A stretch of DNA of 64,000 bases from Brumimicrobium ulvae (GCF_947504225.1 NZ_CANNGT010000002.1:410071-474070), one strand, 5' to 3'. Numbered from the stretch's first letter, positions 26,254 through 37,300 are shown. Notes: generated from the sequence alone by a model not told the origin. Numbers and translations: made by a program.

Positions 26254-27891
26254 ATGCGCAATATTTATCTAATTGTCTTTTTTATTCTTTTGGGAGTAAA
26301 CCCGAAAATTAACGCTCAGACCAATGGCTTTGAGGTGATTAAGAATCTTGAGCTCTTTGATTTAATCTACATGAATCTGGATAAGTACTATGTAGACAAT
26401 CCAAAGACGGGTGAAATATCAAAAGCCGCTATTGATGCCATGTTGCAAGAATTAGATCCTTACACAGTCTATTACCACGAGTCTAATATTGAAGATTATC
26501 GCTTAATGACAACCGGTCAATATGGTGGAATAGGCGCCATGATTCGAAAAACAGACGACTATGTAATTATTGCTGAACCTTACGAAGATATGCCCGCGGC
26601 AAAAGCAGGTTTAAAAGCTGGAGACATTATTCTTTCTATTGATGGAAGAAGTATGAAAGGATTAGATACCGAAGTTGTTTCAGATGCTTTAAAAGGAGCA
26701 AAAGGTTCAACTTTTACCTTGGAATATGAACGTCCGAATCTGGGTGTAAGTACAGTTGAAGTCGAACGTGATGAAATTAAAGTTCCGGATGTTCCGTATT
26801 ATGGAATGGTCGATGAAGCTGGAAAAGTGGGTTACATTAAATTAAGTTCGTTTACGCAAACCGCTTCACGAAGTGTTAAAGAAGCTTACGGCAAGCTCAG
26901 CGATCAAGGAATGGAAAAAATCATTCTTGATTTACGTGGAAACGGTGGAGGATTGTTGATTGAGTCGATTGATATTGTTAACTTTTTTGTTGAACAAAAC
27001 GAAGAAATTGTAAAAACAAAAGGAAGAATCATTGATGAAAATCGAACTTATAAGACAAGAAATAGGCCCATTGATTTGGAAATTCCTATCGTAGTGTTAG
27101 TTGATGGAATGTCTGCTTCCGCTTCAGAAATTGTTTCTGGTTCTTTGCAAGATTTAGATCGAGGGGTAATTATTGGAAGTACTACTTTTGGAAAAGGTTT
27201 GGTGCAAAGGACAATAGATTTGAAGTATGGAGCTAAAATGAAATTAACAATTGCAAAGTATTATACTCCATCAGGGAGGTGTGTGCAAAAACTAGATTAT
27301 TATCACAAAAATGAAGGGAAAGTTGATGAAGTTCCTGACTCGCTGATTAAGATTTTTCATACGAAAAATGGCAGAGAAGTAATTGATGGACGAGGAATAG
27401 AGCCAGATATCATCATAGAACCAGAACAATTCGCAAGATTTACAGCTGTTTTAATGGGAGAAAATATAATCTTCGATTTTGCAACTGAATTCGCACAGAA
27501 GAATCCTGAAATTGCTCCGGCAAAAGATTTTAAAGTTTCATCCCAAGTGTACAAAGACTTTAAAGAATATGTACTAAACCAAGATTTTGAATATAAAACA
27601 GCTACTCAAGAGCATTTAGAAAGTGTGCTTGAAACAGCAGAGAAAGAAGGGTATGATGCCAAAATAAATGGAGAATACGAAGCGCTTCTTAAGGTATTAA
27701 GTGCATCGAAAGAAGAAGATCTAGATTTGTTTGAAGCGCAAATAAAGACATTGCTTTCTAATGAAATTGTTTCGCGCTATTACTATCAAGAAGGTCGAGT
27801 GGTTAACGGGTTTCAAGAGGATTTACCATTGAAAAAAGCAATAGAAGTACTCAACAATGAGAAAGTTTATAAGTCTATTTTAAAACCGTAA
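26254..27891 (+). CDS. C-terminal processing (S41) peptidase
   Basis: The 545-residue exported protease has a signal peptide (ending near INAQ, residue 22), a PDZ domain around residues 85-175 (GGIGAMIRKTDDYVIIAEPYEDMPAAKAGLKAGD region) and the S41 catalytic domain. The Ser/Lys dyad region is visible as SASASEIVSG (287 on) and GKGLVQR. Family members trim C-termini of periplasmic proteins. The C-terminal ~150 residues form the long tail typical of Bacteroidota homologues. An rnpA-S41 order is also seen in relatives (recalled). The next gene starts 7 bp later. Confidence 0.93.
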   Translation: MRNIYLIVFFILLGVNPKINAQTNGFEVIKNLELFDLIYMNLDKYYVDNPKTGEISKAAIDAMLQELDPYTVYYHESNIEDYRLMTTGQYGGIGAMIRKTDDYVIIAEPYEDMPAAKAGLKAGDIILSIDGRSMKGLDTEVVSDALKGAKGSTFTLEYERPNLGVSTVEVERDEIKVPDVPYYGMVDEAGKVGYIKLSSFTQTASRSVKEAYGKLSDQGMEKIILDLRGNGGGLLIESIDIVNFFVEQNEEIVKTKGRIIDENRTYKTRNRPIDLEIPIVVLVDGMSASASEIVSGSLQDLDRGVIIGSTTFGKGLVQRTIDLKYGAKMKLTIAKYYTPSGRCVQKLDYYHKNEGKVDEVPDSLIKIFHTKNGREVIDGRGIEPDIIIEPEQFARFTAVLMGENIIFDFATEFAQKNPEIAPAKDFKVSSQVYKDFKEYVLNQDFEYKTATQEHLESVLETAEKEGYDAKINGEYEALLKVLSASKEEDLDLFEAQIKTLLSNEIVSRYYYQEGRVVNGFQEDLPLKKAIEVLNNEKVYKSILKP

Positions 27892-27898
27892 ATGGCGC

Positions 27899-29458
27899 AT
27901 GTTAGACCGACTGTTTGGTTTTAAAATCCATGATTTTCTTCAAGCTTTAGGATTGTTTATTCTGGCCTTTGGGGTTCCAATGAACAAAGTCCTGATGTCC
28001 ATAGGTACAATTTGGTTAGCCTCCAACCTCCTTTTGAAAGCTGATTTTTCAAACTATTGGAAAAGATGGAAAACCAATCCGATTTTCTGGTTTATCCTTT
28101 CAACCTTTGTGCTACATGTTTTGGGGCTGACTTATACAGAAGATTTAGCTTATGCTTTTCGGGATATGAACACCAAATTACCATTGTTTGTTATTCCTAC
28201 GGCCTTGATTGCATTTCCCATTCAAAAGAAGTATATTGATATTATTCTCTATGGTTTCTTGGTTTCCTTGCTGATTACTTCAATTATTAATTTTTGGAAT
28301 AGCACGAACCAAACTATCGAAGATTATCGAGATTTATCTTTGTTTGGGTCGCATATTCGTTATTCTTTGCTTGTTGTTACAGGAGTTTTAATTGCTGTTT
28401 ATTTTTGGATAAAAAACAGGCGACTATGGTTTGTCTATTTGCTTTTATCTGTTTGGTTCTTTTACTATACCCTAATCAGTCAGGTGTTTAGCGGTTATAT
28501 TGCCATGGCCTTTTTATTGCTCGGTTTCTTCCTGTACTTTCTTCAAAAAGTGAAACGCACTTCAGTAAGAAGGATTGCTGGTATTTTGTTTTTACTTTTT
28601 TGTATTGTTGTTGGAAAACAAACCTACAATTATGTTCAACAAGCCACCATAAAATATGACTTTGGTGACTTGCCAGAAAGAACAGTTTATGGTCATCTCT
28701 ACTACCATGATACCACAGCAGCTTGGTTTGAGAATGGTCACCACGTTATATCATATATCGCTGGAGATGAGCTTAGAGAATCATGGGCCAAACGGTCTGA
28801 TGTTGATTTTGACACCACCTTTAATGAAAAATATTCTTTAGAGTCAATTCTAATTCGCTACATGGCTTCCAAAGGTTTAAAAAAAGATCGTGATGGCATG
28901 TTACTAATGACAGATCACGATATCCAAAATGTAGAAAAAGGAGTGCCTACAATTCTAAATGATTACAGCCCAATTAAACGAAGACAAGCAAAAATAAAAA
29001 ATGAAATTCTGCAGTATCTTGCCGGAGGAGATCCAGATGGAAACTCTTTATTACAGAGAATAGAGCACTGGAAAGCTGGCGCTTCTATTCTTAAAAATAA
29101 CTGGGCTTTCGGAGTAGGAACAGGTGATGTACAAGCAGCTTTTGATTATGCTTATGAAAACTCTACAACACAACTTGATAAGGAAAATTGGAACCGAGCT
29201 CATAATCAATTCATGACTTTTTGGATTTCCTTTGGAGTATTTGGATTTTTAATATTCACAGGGTTTTGGCTATGGTTTTTATGGCAAAACATAAAATTAA
29301 ATAAACTAATTGGAATTGGATTCGCTCTTATTGCAATTGCCTCATTTTTATCAGAAGATACCATTGAAACCCAACAAGGAGTGACTTACATTTCATTGTT
29401 TTTAGGTTTGCATAGCCTGATGAATGCTTCAGAATTAAAGGAAACAAAAGAACAGTAA
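27899..29458 (+). CDS. O-antigen ligase-like polytopic membrane protein
   Basis: The 519-residue protein has about ten membrane spans and one large periplasmic loop (about residues 245-400), the layout of the Wzy_C/WaaL family. Within the loop, the segment WKAGASILKNNWAFGVGTGD and the later NRAHNQFMTFWISFG match the conserved core, where an arginine and histidine contact the undecaprenyl-linked glycan. It probably ligates or polymerises surface polysaccharide. The start is 7 bp after the protease stop. Ligase and polymerase cannot be separated by sequence alone. Confidence 0.82.
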   Translation: MLDRLFGFKIHDFLQALGLFILAFGVPMNKVLMSIGTIWLASNLLLKADFSNYWKRWKTNPIFWFILSTFVLHVLGLTYTEDLAYAFRDMNTKLPLFVIPTALIAFPIQKKYIDIILYGFLVSLLITSIINFWNSTNQTIEDYRDLSLFGSHIRYSLLVVTGVLIAVYFWIKNRRLWFVYLLLSVWFFYYTLISQVFSGYIAMAFLLLGFFLYFLQKVKRTSVRRIAGILFLLFCIVVGKQTYNYVQQATIKYDFGDLPERTVYGHLYYHDTTAAWFENGHHVISYIAGDELRESWAKRSDVDFDTTFNEKYSLESILIRYMASKGLKKDRDGMLLMTDHDIQNVEKGVPTILNDYSPIKRRQAKIKNEILQYLAGGDPDGNSLLQRIEHWKAGASILKNNWAFGVGTGDVQAAFDYAYENSTTQLDKENWNRAHNQFMTFWISFGVFGFLIFTGFWLWFLWQNIKLNKLIGIGFALIAIASFLSEDTIETQQGVTYISLFLGLHSLMNASELKETKEQ

Positions 29459-29467
29459 TCACAGTCG

Positions 29468-29497
29468 AGCACTACACAACTTGTGCTAGTTTTTTTG
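29468..29497 (+). terminator. Possible terminator after the O-antigen ligase-like gene
   Basis: AGCAC (29468-29472) can pair with GTGCT (29482-29486), followed 3 bp later by a run of eight Ts. The stem is short, so this is a weak call. Confidence 0.4.
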
Positions 29498-29561
29498 TTT
29501 GATTATATTTAGAGCACAATTTTATGACATATTTATTACACTTAAGAAAACACAAACTATA

Positions 29562-30005
29562 ATGGCAACAGTATTTGAAACACGACTCATAGGTAATTTA
29601 GGTAAAGATGCAACGGTGAGAAAAATGGATAGGGGAGTTATCGCTATTAATTTTCCTGTAGCACACAACAAAAACTGGAGAGACAAAAAAACGGGTGAAT
29701 CACGCACGAAAACCACTTGGGTAAATTGTACAATTTGGAAAAAGGAAGGGTCAAATATGCGTATTTTAGACTTTCTGAAAAGCGGAGCCTTGGTTGAACT
29801 GTTAGGAACACCTTATGCAAAAGCCTATCAACAAGAGGATGGGTCTATAAAAACAGAGATTCGATTAAACATTGCCAAAACAAATATTTTAAGATCAAGT
29901 AAAAACATTTCTTCCAACACTTCTGAAGATGAGTTCAATGATAACAATAACGATGAGGTGTATGGAGGGATTGATGATTACACCCTAAACGAAGATGATT
30001 TTTAA
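29562..30005 (+). CDS. ssb: Single-stranded DNA-binding protein
   Basis: With the ATG at 29562 the protein has 147 residues. The OB fold begins with FETRLIGNLGKDATVRKM and continues through the INFPVAHNKNWRDKKTGE and TTWVNCTIW strands, as in bacterial SSB. The C-terminus is acidic (DDYTLNEDDF), close to the classical DDDIPF tip that recruits repair and replication partners. A start at 29499 would add 21 residues before the conserved beginning and is rejected. It works at replication forks and in repair. Confidence 0.93.
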   Translation: MATVFETRLIGNLGKDATVRKMDRGVIAINFPVAHNKNWRDKKTGESRTKTTWVNCTIWKKEGSNMRILDFLKSGALVELLGTPYAKAYQQEDGSIKTEIRLNIAKTNILRSSKNISSNTSEDEFNDNNNDEVYGGIDDYTLNEDDF

Positions 30006-30067
30006 TGAGGTTAATCTGTGGAGAATTTAATTAATGAGTGATTTTTTGGCGTTCATCGAATTTATTC

Positions 30068-30075
30068 TATATTTG
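30068..30075 (+). promoter_or_regulatory. Promoter of the small secreted protein / first adhesin
   Basis: TATATTTG (-7) is preceded by TTTG at 30045-30048 (-33) with a 19-bp gap, the best full match to the Bacteroidota consensus in the window. The ATG at 30093 is 17 bp downstream. Confidence 0.65.
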
Positions 30076-30092
30076 CTCTAAAATTTATCACT

Positions 30093-30341
30093 ATGAAAAA
30101 AACACTTTCACTACTTGGAGTATTCGCTTTGTTTATAGCGGCTCCATCTTTCGCACAAGAGGGTTCTAAATCAGAACAAGCTCCTCAAATTCAAAAAGTA
30201 GAGGTTCAAAAAGCTGAAAAGGCAGTTGTTAAACCTGCGTCTAAAGCACAAAGTCTTGAAAAAAAATCAGAGCTTAAAGCTGTGAAAATCAAGCAGGAAA
30301 ATCTAAAAGCTGTTGAACCGAAACGCAAGGACGAAGAGTAA
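30093..30341 (+). CDS. Small secreted Lys/Glu-rich protein, unknown
   Basis: The 82-residue protein has a signal peptide (MKKTLSLLGVFALFIAAPSFAQ) and a 60-residue mature part rich in Lys, Glu, Ala and Gln with no cysteine or aromatic residue. It looks extended or disordered. It lies 35 bp upstream of the first T9SS adhesin and shares its promoter. A similar small protein ends the collagen-like operon at 48239-48481. The family is not recognised. Confidence 0.7.
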   Translation: MKKTLSLLGVFALFIAAPSFAQEGSKSEQAPQIQKVEVQKAEKAVVKPASKAQSLEKKSELKAVKIKQENLKAVEPKRKDEE

Positions 30342-30376
30342 AATCAAAGTCAATTCCTTTATTAAACACTATTATT

Positions 30377-33163
30377 ATGAAAAAAAGAAATATTTTTTCA
30401 GCAGCCATTATGGCCGCTGGATTATTCGTATCCTCCTTTGCGCAAGCCCAAAGTTGTGATACCTTAAGAAACTACACAGTTCCCGCAAATAACACCTATA
30501 CATTGTGGTCAAGCTCAAATGGATTGATTTTAGGACAGGATCAAGTAAACGACGGGACGGATAACTACAACACTGATGTTTGGGCTGAACCCTATAATAT
30601 TGGAACTTCAAGCTCCCAAATACGGGCTGTAAGAATGCTTCCTTGGAAAATTCAAAACAATAGTGGGACAGCTTCTTTAACGGTTCAAGTTTATAATGAT
30701 AACGCTGGAGAACCTGGAACAGTAATAGGTTCACAAGTAGTAGACTATGATGATTTAAATGCAGAAATGGTTTGGAGTACAATTGAATTTGACACTCCTG
30801 TAAGTGTAACAGGAAGCTTTTTTGTTGGTTATGAGTTGTCTTTTGTAAGTCCAGTGGATTCTTTTGCATTGGCAACAACTCAGCCTGCTACGAATTTCAC
30901 CATGTTTCATTTATCGGGCCCTATAGGTTCCATGTTTAATGATCAATGGATGGCACTGAGCGATGTTTACTCTTCTGGAGGAAACCCTATTAATAGTGCT
31001 TTCGCTTTTGATGTACTGCTTTCAACAGGGACTATCCCTGTTCCTGATTTTTCAGCTGGCAATACTGAAGCTTGTTTAAGTGGAGCATTTACAAACCTTG
31101 ATGGATCTTTATCTACTGGAACAATTGATGGATACAGATGGTGGCTTACAGATAATCCTGTTACTCAAATTCTCGCAAGTAGTACAGGAATTAATACTTC
31201 ATTATCACCAACTACAGCTACTCCAACTACACAAAGAATCATTTTATGGACTGATGGAGCTTGTTTGACCAGAGGGGCTTATGCAGATGTTATTGTTAAC
31301 CCAGACATTACTGCAACAGTGACGAAAACTGATGCTTTATGTGGAAACTCAAATGGTGGAATTGCCATTACGAATACAAGCGGAGGTTCTGGAACCTATT
31401 TGTATTCGGTTGACGGTGGTACCAATACGAGTCCAACACCAAACTTCTCAAACTTAGCTGCAGGAACATATGATGTTACAATAACTTCAAACGGGGATGG
31501 ATGTAGCTATGCTGAAACTATTACCATTACTGATACACCTGGTGAAATACTTTCTGTAGGTGGTGGTCAAACTATTTGTGCTGGCTCTAGCGCTAATTTA
31601 ACAGCTTCAGGAAACGGAACAATCGAATGGTTTGAGGGAGCGACATCAATAGGAACAGGGGCAACAATGAGTGTTTCTCCTACTGCAACTACAACTTATG
31701 ATGTAGTGCTTACTGACGCAAATGGATGTACTGATACTGATCAAATTACAGTGACTGTTACCCCACTTGCTGATGCATCTTTTGCTTATAGTTCAAATAC
31801 AATTTGTTTAGGAGGTTCAAACGAAACTCCAACTGTAACAACTGCCGGAGGAACATTCTCTGCTTCAGGTGCAGGTTTAGTAATTTCAGCTACAAATGGT
31901 GAAATTGATATGAGTGCAAGTACTGCTGGTACTTATGATGTAACATATACTATTTCTGGAACTTGCGGTAATTCTGAGGTGCAATCAATTACGATTACAA
32001 ATAGTCCTGATGCATCTTTCTCTTATTCGGCGACTGAATTCTGCCAAAATGAAGGAGCTGTCATGCCTACTTTCCCAACAGGGGCAAGTGGTGGAACATT
32101 TACTTCTACAACTGGATTAACGATTGCATCTGGAACAGGTAGTGTTGATTTAGCTTCAAGTACTCCTGGCGTTTATGTGGTGACCAATACAATCGCAGCT
32201 TCAGGATCTTGCGCTGCATCATCTGAAACTTTTTCAATTACCGTTAAAGAAACTCCAACCGTTGATGCTGGTGCTGATCAAGCGGTTTGTGAAGGAACAG
32301 ATGTTACATTAACAGCAACAGGTGCTGATACTTATGCATGGAATAATGGAATTACACAAGGAACACCTTTCACACCTGGTGTTGGTACATTGATTTATAC
32401 AGTGACTGGTACAGGAGTAAATGGTTGTGAAAATACAGATCAAGTCTCTGTTGTTGTTACAGCTAATCCAACTGTTAATGCTGGTGCTGACCAAGCAGTT
32501 TGTGAAGGTGCTGAAGTGACTTTGACTGCTGCAAGTACAGGTGGTACTGTAACTTGGGATAACGGTGTGACTGATGGAACACCTTTCACACCAACTACAA
32601 CTACAACTTATACTGTATCAGTTGATAATAATGGATGTACTGCTACTGATGAGGTGGTAGTTACGGTTAATCCATTACCAACCGTTGATGCAGGTGCTGA
32701 TCAAACAGCTTGTACAAACCATAGTGCAATTGCTTTAGCGGGAACTCCTGCTGGTGGAACTTTCTCAGGAAATGGAGTAAGCAACAATGAGTTTGACCCA
32801 GCTACAGCAGGTGTAGGAACACATACAGTTACTTATACTTATGCTGATGGGAACGGATGTGAAAATACAGCAACCCTAACTGTTACTGTTGATGGATGTG
32901 TTTCGGTTGAAGAAAACGTAATGAATCAATTAACTGTTTCACCAAACCCTTCATCTGACTATATTGAAGTTCGTGTAAATGAAAACAATTCAATTCAAAA
33001 CATTCAAGTAATGTCACTTGATGGTAAAGTGGTTTCGGTAGAACAGAATGTGGTTGATCACGCAACAATTAAAATTGATGTGTCTTCAGTTGCAAAAGGA
33101 ACTTACCTTATTCAATTGTCAACTGAATACGGCTTCTTGACAAGAAAGATCGTTGTTCAGTAA
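30377..33163 (+). CDS. Large T9SS surface protein with SprB-like and Ig-like repeats (adhesin A)
   Basis: This 928-residue exported protein has a signal peptide (ending SFAQAQ, residue 25) and an N-terminal lectin-like or jelly-roll-like domain to about residue 200. A PKD/Ig segment follows, then a SprB-type repeat (about 311-385), Ig-like repeats with the ICAG/VCEG, YAWNNG and NGCxxTD pattern, and a type A T9SS sorting domain at about 849-928 (LTVSPNPSSDYIEVRV to RKIVVQ). Such proteins are exported by PorV/PorU-type T9SS and attached to or released from the surface. A paralogue of 1277 residues lies at 34363, and the two share domain order and a nearly identical sorting domain. A hairpin terminator follows directly. 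Confidence 0.9.
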   Translation: MKKRNIFSAAIMAAGLFVSSFAQAQSCDTLRNYTVPANNTYTLWSSSNGLILGQDQVNDGTDNYNTDVWAEPYNIGTSSSQIRAVRMLPWKIQNNSGTASLTVQVYNDNAGEPGTVIGSQVVDYDDLNAEMVWSTIEFDTPVSVTGSFFVGYELSFVSPVDSFALATTQPATNFTMFHLSGPIGSMFNDQWMALSDVYSSGGNPINSAFAFDVLLSTGTIPVPDFSAGNTEACLSGAFTNLDGSLSTGTIDGYRWWLTDNPVTQILASSTGINTSLSPTTATPTTQRIILWTDGACLTRGAYADVIVNPDITATVTKTDALCGNSNGGIAITNTSGGSGTYLYSVDGGTNTSPTPNFSNLAAGTYDVTITSNGDGCSYAETITITDTPGEILSVGGGQTICAGSSANLTASGNGTIEWFEGATSIGTGATMSVSPTATTTYDVVLTDANGCTDTDQITVTVTPLADASFAYSSNTICLGGSNETPTVTTAGGTFSASGAGLVISATNGEIDMSASTAGTYDVTYTISGTCGNSEVQSITITNSPDASFSYSATEFCQNEGAVMPTFPTGASGGTFTSTTGLTIASGTGSVDLASSTPGVYVVTNTIAASGSCAASSETFSITVKETPTVDAGADQAVCEGTDVTLTATGADTYAWNNGITQGTPFTPGVGTLIYTVTGTGVNGCENTDQVSVVVTANPTVNAGADQAVCEGAEVTLTAASTGGTVTWDNGVTDGTPFTPTTTTTYTVSVDNNGCTATDEVVVTVNPLPTVDAGADQTACTNHSAIALAGTPAGGTFSGNGVSNNEFDPATAGVGTHTVTYTYADGNGCENTATLTVTVDGCVSVEENVMNQLTVSPNPSSDYIEVRVNENNSIQNIQVMSLDGKVVSVEQNVVDHATIKIDVSSVAKGTYLIQLSTEYGFLTRKIVVQ

Positions 33164-33185
33164 ATAGTAGTTACAATTTGATTTT

Positions 33186-33218
33186 AATGGCAGCTCTATC
33201 CATAGAGCTGCCATTTTT
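33186..33218 (+). terminator. Rho-independent terminator of adhesin A
   Basis: A 14-bp perfect stem, AATGGCAGCTCTAT (33186-33199) with its complement 33202-33215, ends in TTTTT. Its flank and structure resemble the terminator of adhesin B at 38221. Confidence 0.92.
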
Positions 33219-33238
33219 ATTTATCTTCATCGCCGGAA

Positions 33239-34027
33239 ATGAAAACACGATTCTATTATATTGTTGAAATTCAATACCTCGGATTTCGTTATCATGGTTG
33301 GCAAAAACAACCCAACGTTATCACGGTACAAGAAATGGTACTCAAGACATTAAATTGGGTGCTTCCTGAAACAGCAAGTAAAGTACTTGCTTCTGGTAGA
33401 ACAGACGCTAAAGTTTCGGTCAACCATACCTATATTGAAGTGTTTACAGATAAAAAAATAGATGACTTAGTCTGTTTTTTAGAAGAGTTTAATAAGAATC
33501 TTCCAGCAGATATTAAAGCTTTATCCATTAAACCCACCAATGCACAATTCAATATTATTCAGTCACCAAAAGTAAAAGAATACCATTATTATTTTGCTTA
33601 CGGAGAAAAATTCCATCCCTACTGTGCTGCTTTTATGTGCAATATTTTATCTGATCTAGATATTGAATTAATGCAAAAAGCGGCAACCCATTTTGTGGGA
33701 GAAAGAGACTTTTATTCTTATACTTTTCGGCCTACGCCAACGACCCAAACCAGAGGTGAAGTTTTGTCTTGTGAAATCATTGAAAACACAGAATTAACCG
33801 CCTCGTTCTTTCCTGAAAAAAGTTACCTCATGAAAGTGAAAGGAATTGGTTTTAAACGCAATCAAATTCGACTCATGATGGGGATGTTAATAGAAATTGG
33901 AAGACACGAGAAATCCTGGGACGAGTTTATGGCGACTTTGAATGGAGAAAATAGAATAAAGTTAATGTATAATGCACCTGCATCAGGATTGCAATTGTAT
34001 AAAGTAGATTTTATTGAGGCCGACTAA
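33239..34027 (+). CDS. truA: tRNA pseudouridine(38-40) synthase
   Basis: This 262-residue enzyme isomerises uridines 38, 39 and 40 in the anticodon arm of tRNAs. The N-terminal VEIQYLGFRYHGWQKQPN segment and the catalytic aspartate motif ASGRTDAKVS are present, as are the TRGEV and GIGFKRNQIRLMMG motifs (TruA usually has GxSFLYxMVR, so this latter region is slightly diverged). The length is normal. It is placed between the two adhesin genes, just after the adhesin A terminator, and has no functional link with them. Confidence 0.92.
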   Translation: MKTRFYYIVEIQYLGFRYHGWQKQPNVITVQEMVLKTLNWVLPETASKVLASGRTDAKVSVNHTYIEVFTDKKIDDLVCFLEEFNKNLPADIKALSIKPTNAQFNIIQSPKVKEYHYYFAYGEKFHPYCAAFMCNILSDLDIELMQKAATHFVGERDFYSYTFRPTPTTQTRGEVLSCEIIENTELTASFFPEKSYLMKVKGIGFKRNQIRLMMGMLIEIGRHEKSWDEFMATLNGENRIKLMYNAPASGLQLYKVDFIEAD

Positions 34028-34362
34028 ATTACTTTTCAAAACTGTCCCATTAATTTGACTTTTATCAGGTGTAGGATTTGTGGTATTTGTTTTTACGCAT
34101 CACTTTTCAGCTAATTAGGCTAAGAACTGGCCAAAAAATATGATAAAACCTATCCTGTGTTGCCAACTCTTTCAAATTGTTAGACTGTGAATATTTCACT
34201 CAATCTTAATATTTTCGATGAAAACCCTTTTTTTGACAGACAAATACCCATATATTTGCGGCGAACATTTTTTTGTTCGGGTTTGATCTTTTTTCTTGTT
34301 AAAAAAAATCAAGTAAATCAGACAAGAAAAGAATAGACCAAAAATAATTTTAAACACTATTA
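34028..34362 (+). other. Intergenic region with promoter and structured leader of adhesin B
   Basis: The left half (34028-34200) shows nothing recognisable. The right half holds the promoter at 34251 and a leader of about 100 bases. The leader has a CGAACA-T6-TGTTCG hairpin (34262-34279), a TTGAT/ATCAA pair and a TTCTTGT/ACAAGAA pair. No gene is called. Confidence 0.5.
34251..34258 (+). promoter_or_regulatory. -7 promoter element of adhesin B
   Basis: TATATTTG matches TAnnTTTG; a TTTG at 34232-34235 lies 15 bp upstream, slightly short for the -33 box. The ATG is 104 bp downstream, an unusually long leader for this window. Confidence 0.6.
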
Positions 34363-37300
34363 ATGATGAGAACTAATCTACTCAAACAACTCATGATTGT
34401 ATGCATTTCATTTTTTGCATTAAGCAATGCGTATGGTCAATCTGCATCTTGTGATACATTGTACAATTACGTCAATGGAGATCAATTTTATAATTTTTCT
34501 GGCTCAGGGGGAACAGCGCTTGGTCATGATAGGTTATCTGATAATTCTACAGTAGACGCTTGGGCAGAACCTTACTTTGTTTCTGCATCAACTGAAGTGA
34601 GGGCGTTATACTTTGCTCCATGGACAGTTAATGATGCTGGGGGAGCTGTGACCTTTAAGGTGTATGACAATAACGCAGGAGAGCCTGGTGCTGAGTTAGC
34701 AACTGAGCTTGTGCCAATGTCTGAGTTCACCAAAAATGTTTATTATAAGGTTGAGTTTACAAGCCCTGCAACAGTTAATGGCGACTTCTTTGTTGGTTAT
34801 GAATTGGCTTATACTTCACCTCAAGATTCGTTCGCGATTTCAGGAACCTTTAAACCAGGTGGTGTAAACTTTACCCAGTTTAAAAATAATGGGGTATGGG
34901 GAGAAGTTGTGGATACATATACCGTATCAGGAGACCCTTTTGTAAGTGCCTGGAGTTTACGAGTACTTACTTCTAACGCCCCTGCGCCAACTGCTGATTA
35001 CACTATAAATACTGGAACTGTATGTTTGGGGGGTGCTGATTTTTTACCTGATGGGAATAATTCAATAAATTCAGACTATTATGAATACATCTTATGGGAT
35101 TATGATGTCACAACAATTTATGTAGAAGAAGAAGGAGCTACTCCCACCATAACTCCAACAGTGGCAGATACCAGTCAAATTCTTGCATTGTATGCCCATG
35201 GAGGTTGTACTTCAGATGTAAAAGCGTTTTATGTTGATGTTCTAGAACCCATTACTGCATCTCATTCAGTTGTAAATACTACATGTGGAAACAATAATGG
35301 GTCTATTACGGTAACAAATCCTACAGGTGGTTCTGGAGCATATTCCTACTCCATTAATGGAAGTACTCCACAGTCTAATCCGACTTTTACAGGGCTGTCT
35401 TCTGGTAATCACACGGTTGTGGTGAGGTCATCAGGTTTGGGTTGTTCATACTCCATGAGCATTAACGTTCCATCAACTCCACAAGAAATTATTAATGTGA
35501 ATCCAGGTTCGGTAATTTGTGCTGGAGAATCAGTAAATGTTTCAGCTTCAGGAAACGGAACTATAGAATGGTTTGAAAGTGGAACTTCTATTGGAACAGG
35601 AACAAGTTTAAGCGTTTCTCCTTCAATGACTACAATTTACGATGCTACATTAACAGACGCTAACGGCTGTACTGATACTAAACAAGTAACAGTTACGGTG
35701 AATGCGCTTCCAACAGTTAGTGCAGGTGCTGATATTGATATTTGTGCAGGTGAAAACACCAACATTACAGCTACTGGAGCGGTAAGTTATAGCTGGGATA
35801 ACGGATTGGGTGCTGGTGCAACACATTCGGTTACTCCATCTGCTCAAACAACTTATGTGGTGACTGGTACAGATGCAAATGGTTGTGAAAATACAGATCA
35901 AGTCACTGTTGATGTTCATGCTTTGCCAACAATATCGGCAAGTAGCGATGTAACGATTTGTGAAGGAGAAAGTACTGTAGTTTCAGCTACTGGAGGAAGT
36001 ACATATGCTTGGGATAATGGACTTGGAGCAGGTGCTTCTCATTCAGTTACACCATCTGCTCAAACAACTTATGCAGTGACTGGAACAGATGCCAATGGAT
36101 GTACTGCGTCAGACCAAGTAACTGTAAACGTAAATGCATTACCGGTTATTTCTGCTGGAAGTGATGTGGCCATTTGTTTAGGAGATAATGCGACCATTTC
36201 TGCAAGTGGAGGAACCGCATATACATGGAATAACGGATTAGGTGCTGGCGCATCACATACTGTTAGTCCTTCAGGAACAACAACCTATCAAGTAACAGGT
36301 ACAGGAGCAAATGGATGTGAGAATACTTCATTTGTTACCGTAACAGTAAACCCTTACGATGATGCAAGTTTCACTTTCAATAATTTTTGTGAACTTTCAA
36401 CCACAAATGGGCCTAGCAATATTATAACACCAGGTGGAACTTTTAGTTTCAACCCTGTACCAGCTGATGGAGCAACCATTAATCCAACCACTGGTGAAAT
36501 TTCAAACGGTGTGAATGGAGCTAATTATACTGTTGAATACACTACGAATGGATCTTGTCCAAGTACTTCAACAGCAACGGTAAGTGTTCAAAGTAATGAT
36601 GACCCTTCTTTTTCTTATGATAATATTTGTTTAGGAAATGGACTCACGGTGTTGCCAAGTAATATTGCTACTCCAGGTGGGACATACGCTTTCTATACTG
36701 CGCCAACCGATGGTGCAACAATAAATACATCAACTGGGGAAGTTCTTAATCCAACTTTGGGAACAACTTATGCCATTGAATACACTACACCTACTGGAGC
36801 TTGTCAATCTTCTACGGTTCAAAACATAACTGTTTATACAGCACCAACCGTTTCACTTTCTGCGACAGTGCCAACAATTTGTATGAATGAATCAACAGAC
36901 TTACAAGCAACAGGAAATGCAACGAATTATACTTGGAATAATGGTTTAAACAATGGAACGACTCATTCCGTTAGTCCATCTACAACAACAACTTATACAG
37001 TTACAGGTACAGATGGGAATGGATGTACAAATTCAGCCAGTCAAACCATTAACGTAAATTCTTTACCTATCGTTGATGCTGGTGCTGATCAAACAGTATG
37101 TGAAAATGAAACGGTGAACATGACTGCAACAGGAGCGGTTTCTTATGTTTGGGATAACGGATTAGGAAATGGTGCAACTCAGTCGTTTTCAGCAACGATA
37201 ACTGAAACTTATACTGTGACCGGAACAGATGCTAACAACTGTGAAAATTCAGATCAAATTACGATTACTGTTAATGCATTACCAGTGGTTGATGCTGGTC

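Noticed and set aside
30408..30878. Leftward 156-codon reading frame inside adhesin A
   Set aside because: It lies entirely within a clearly coding region with an opposite-strand signal peptide and T9SS domain; the product is Leu/His-rich with no motif.
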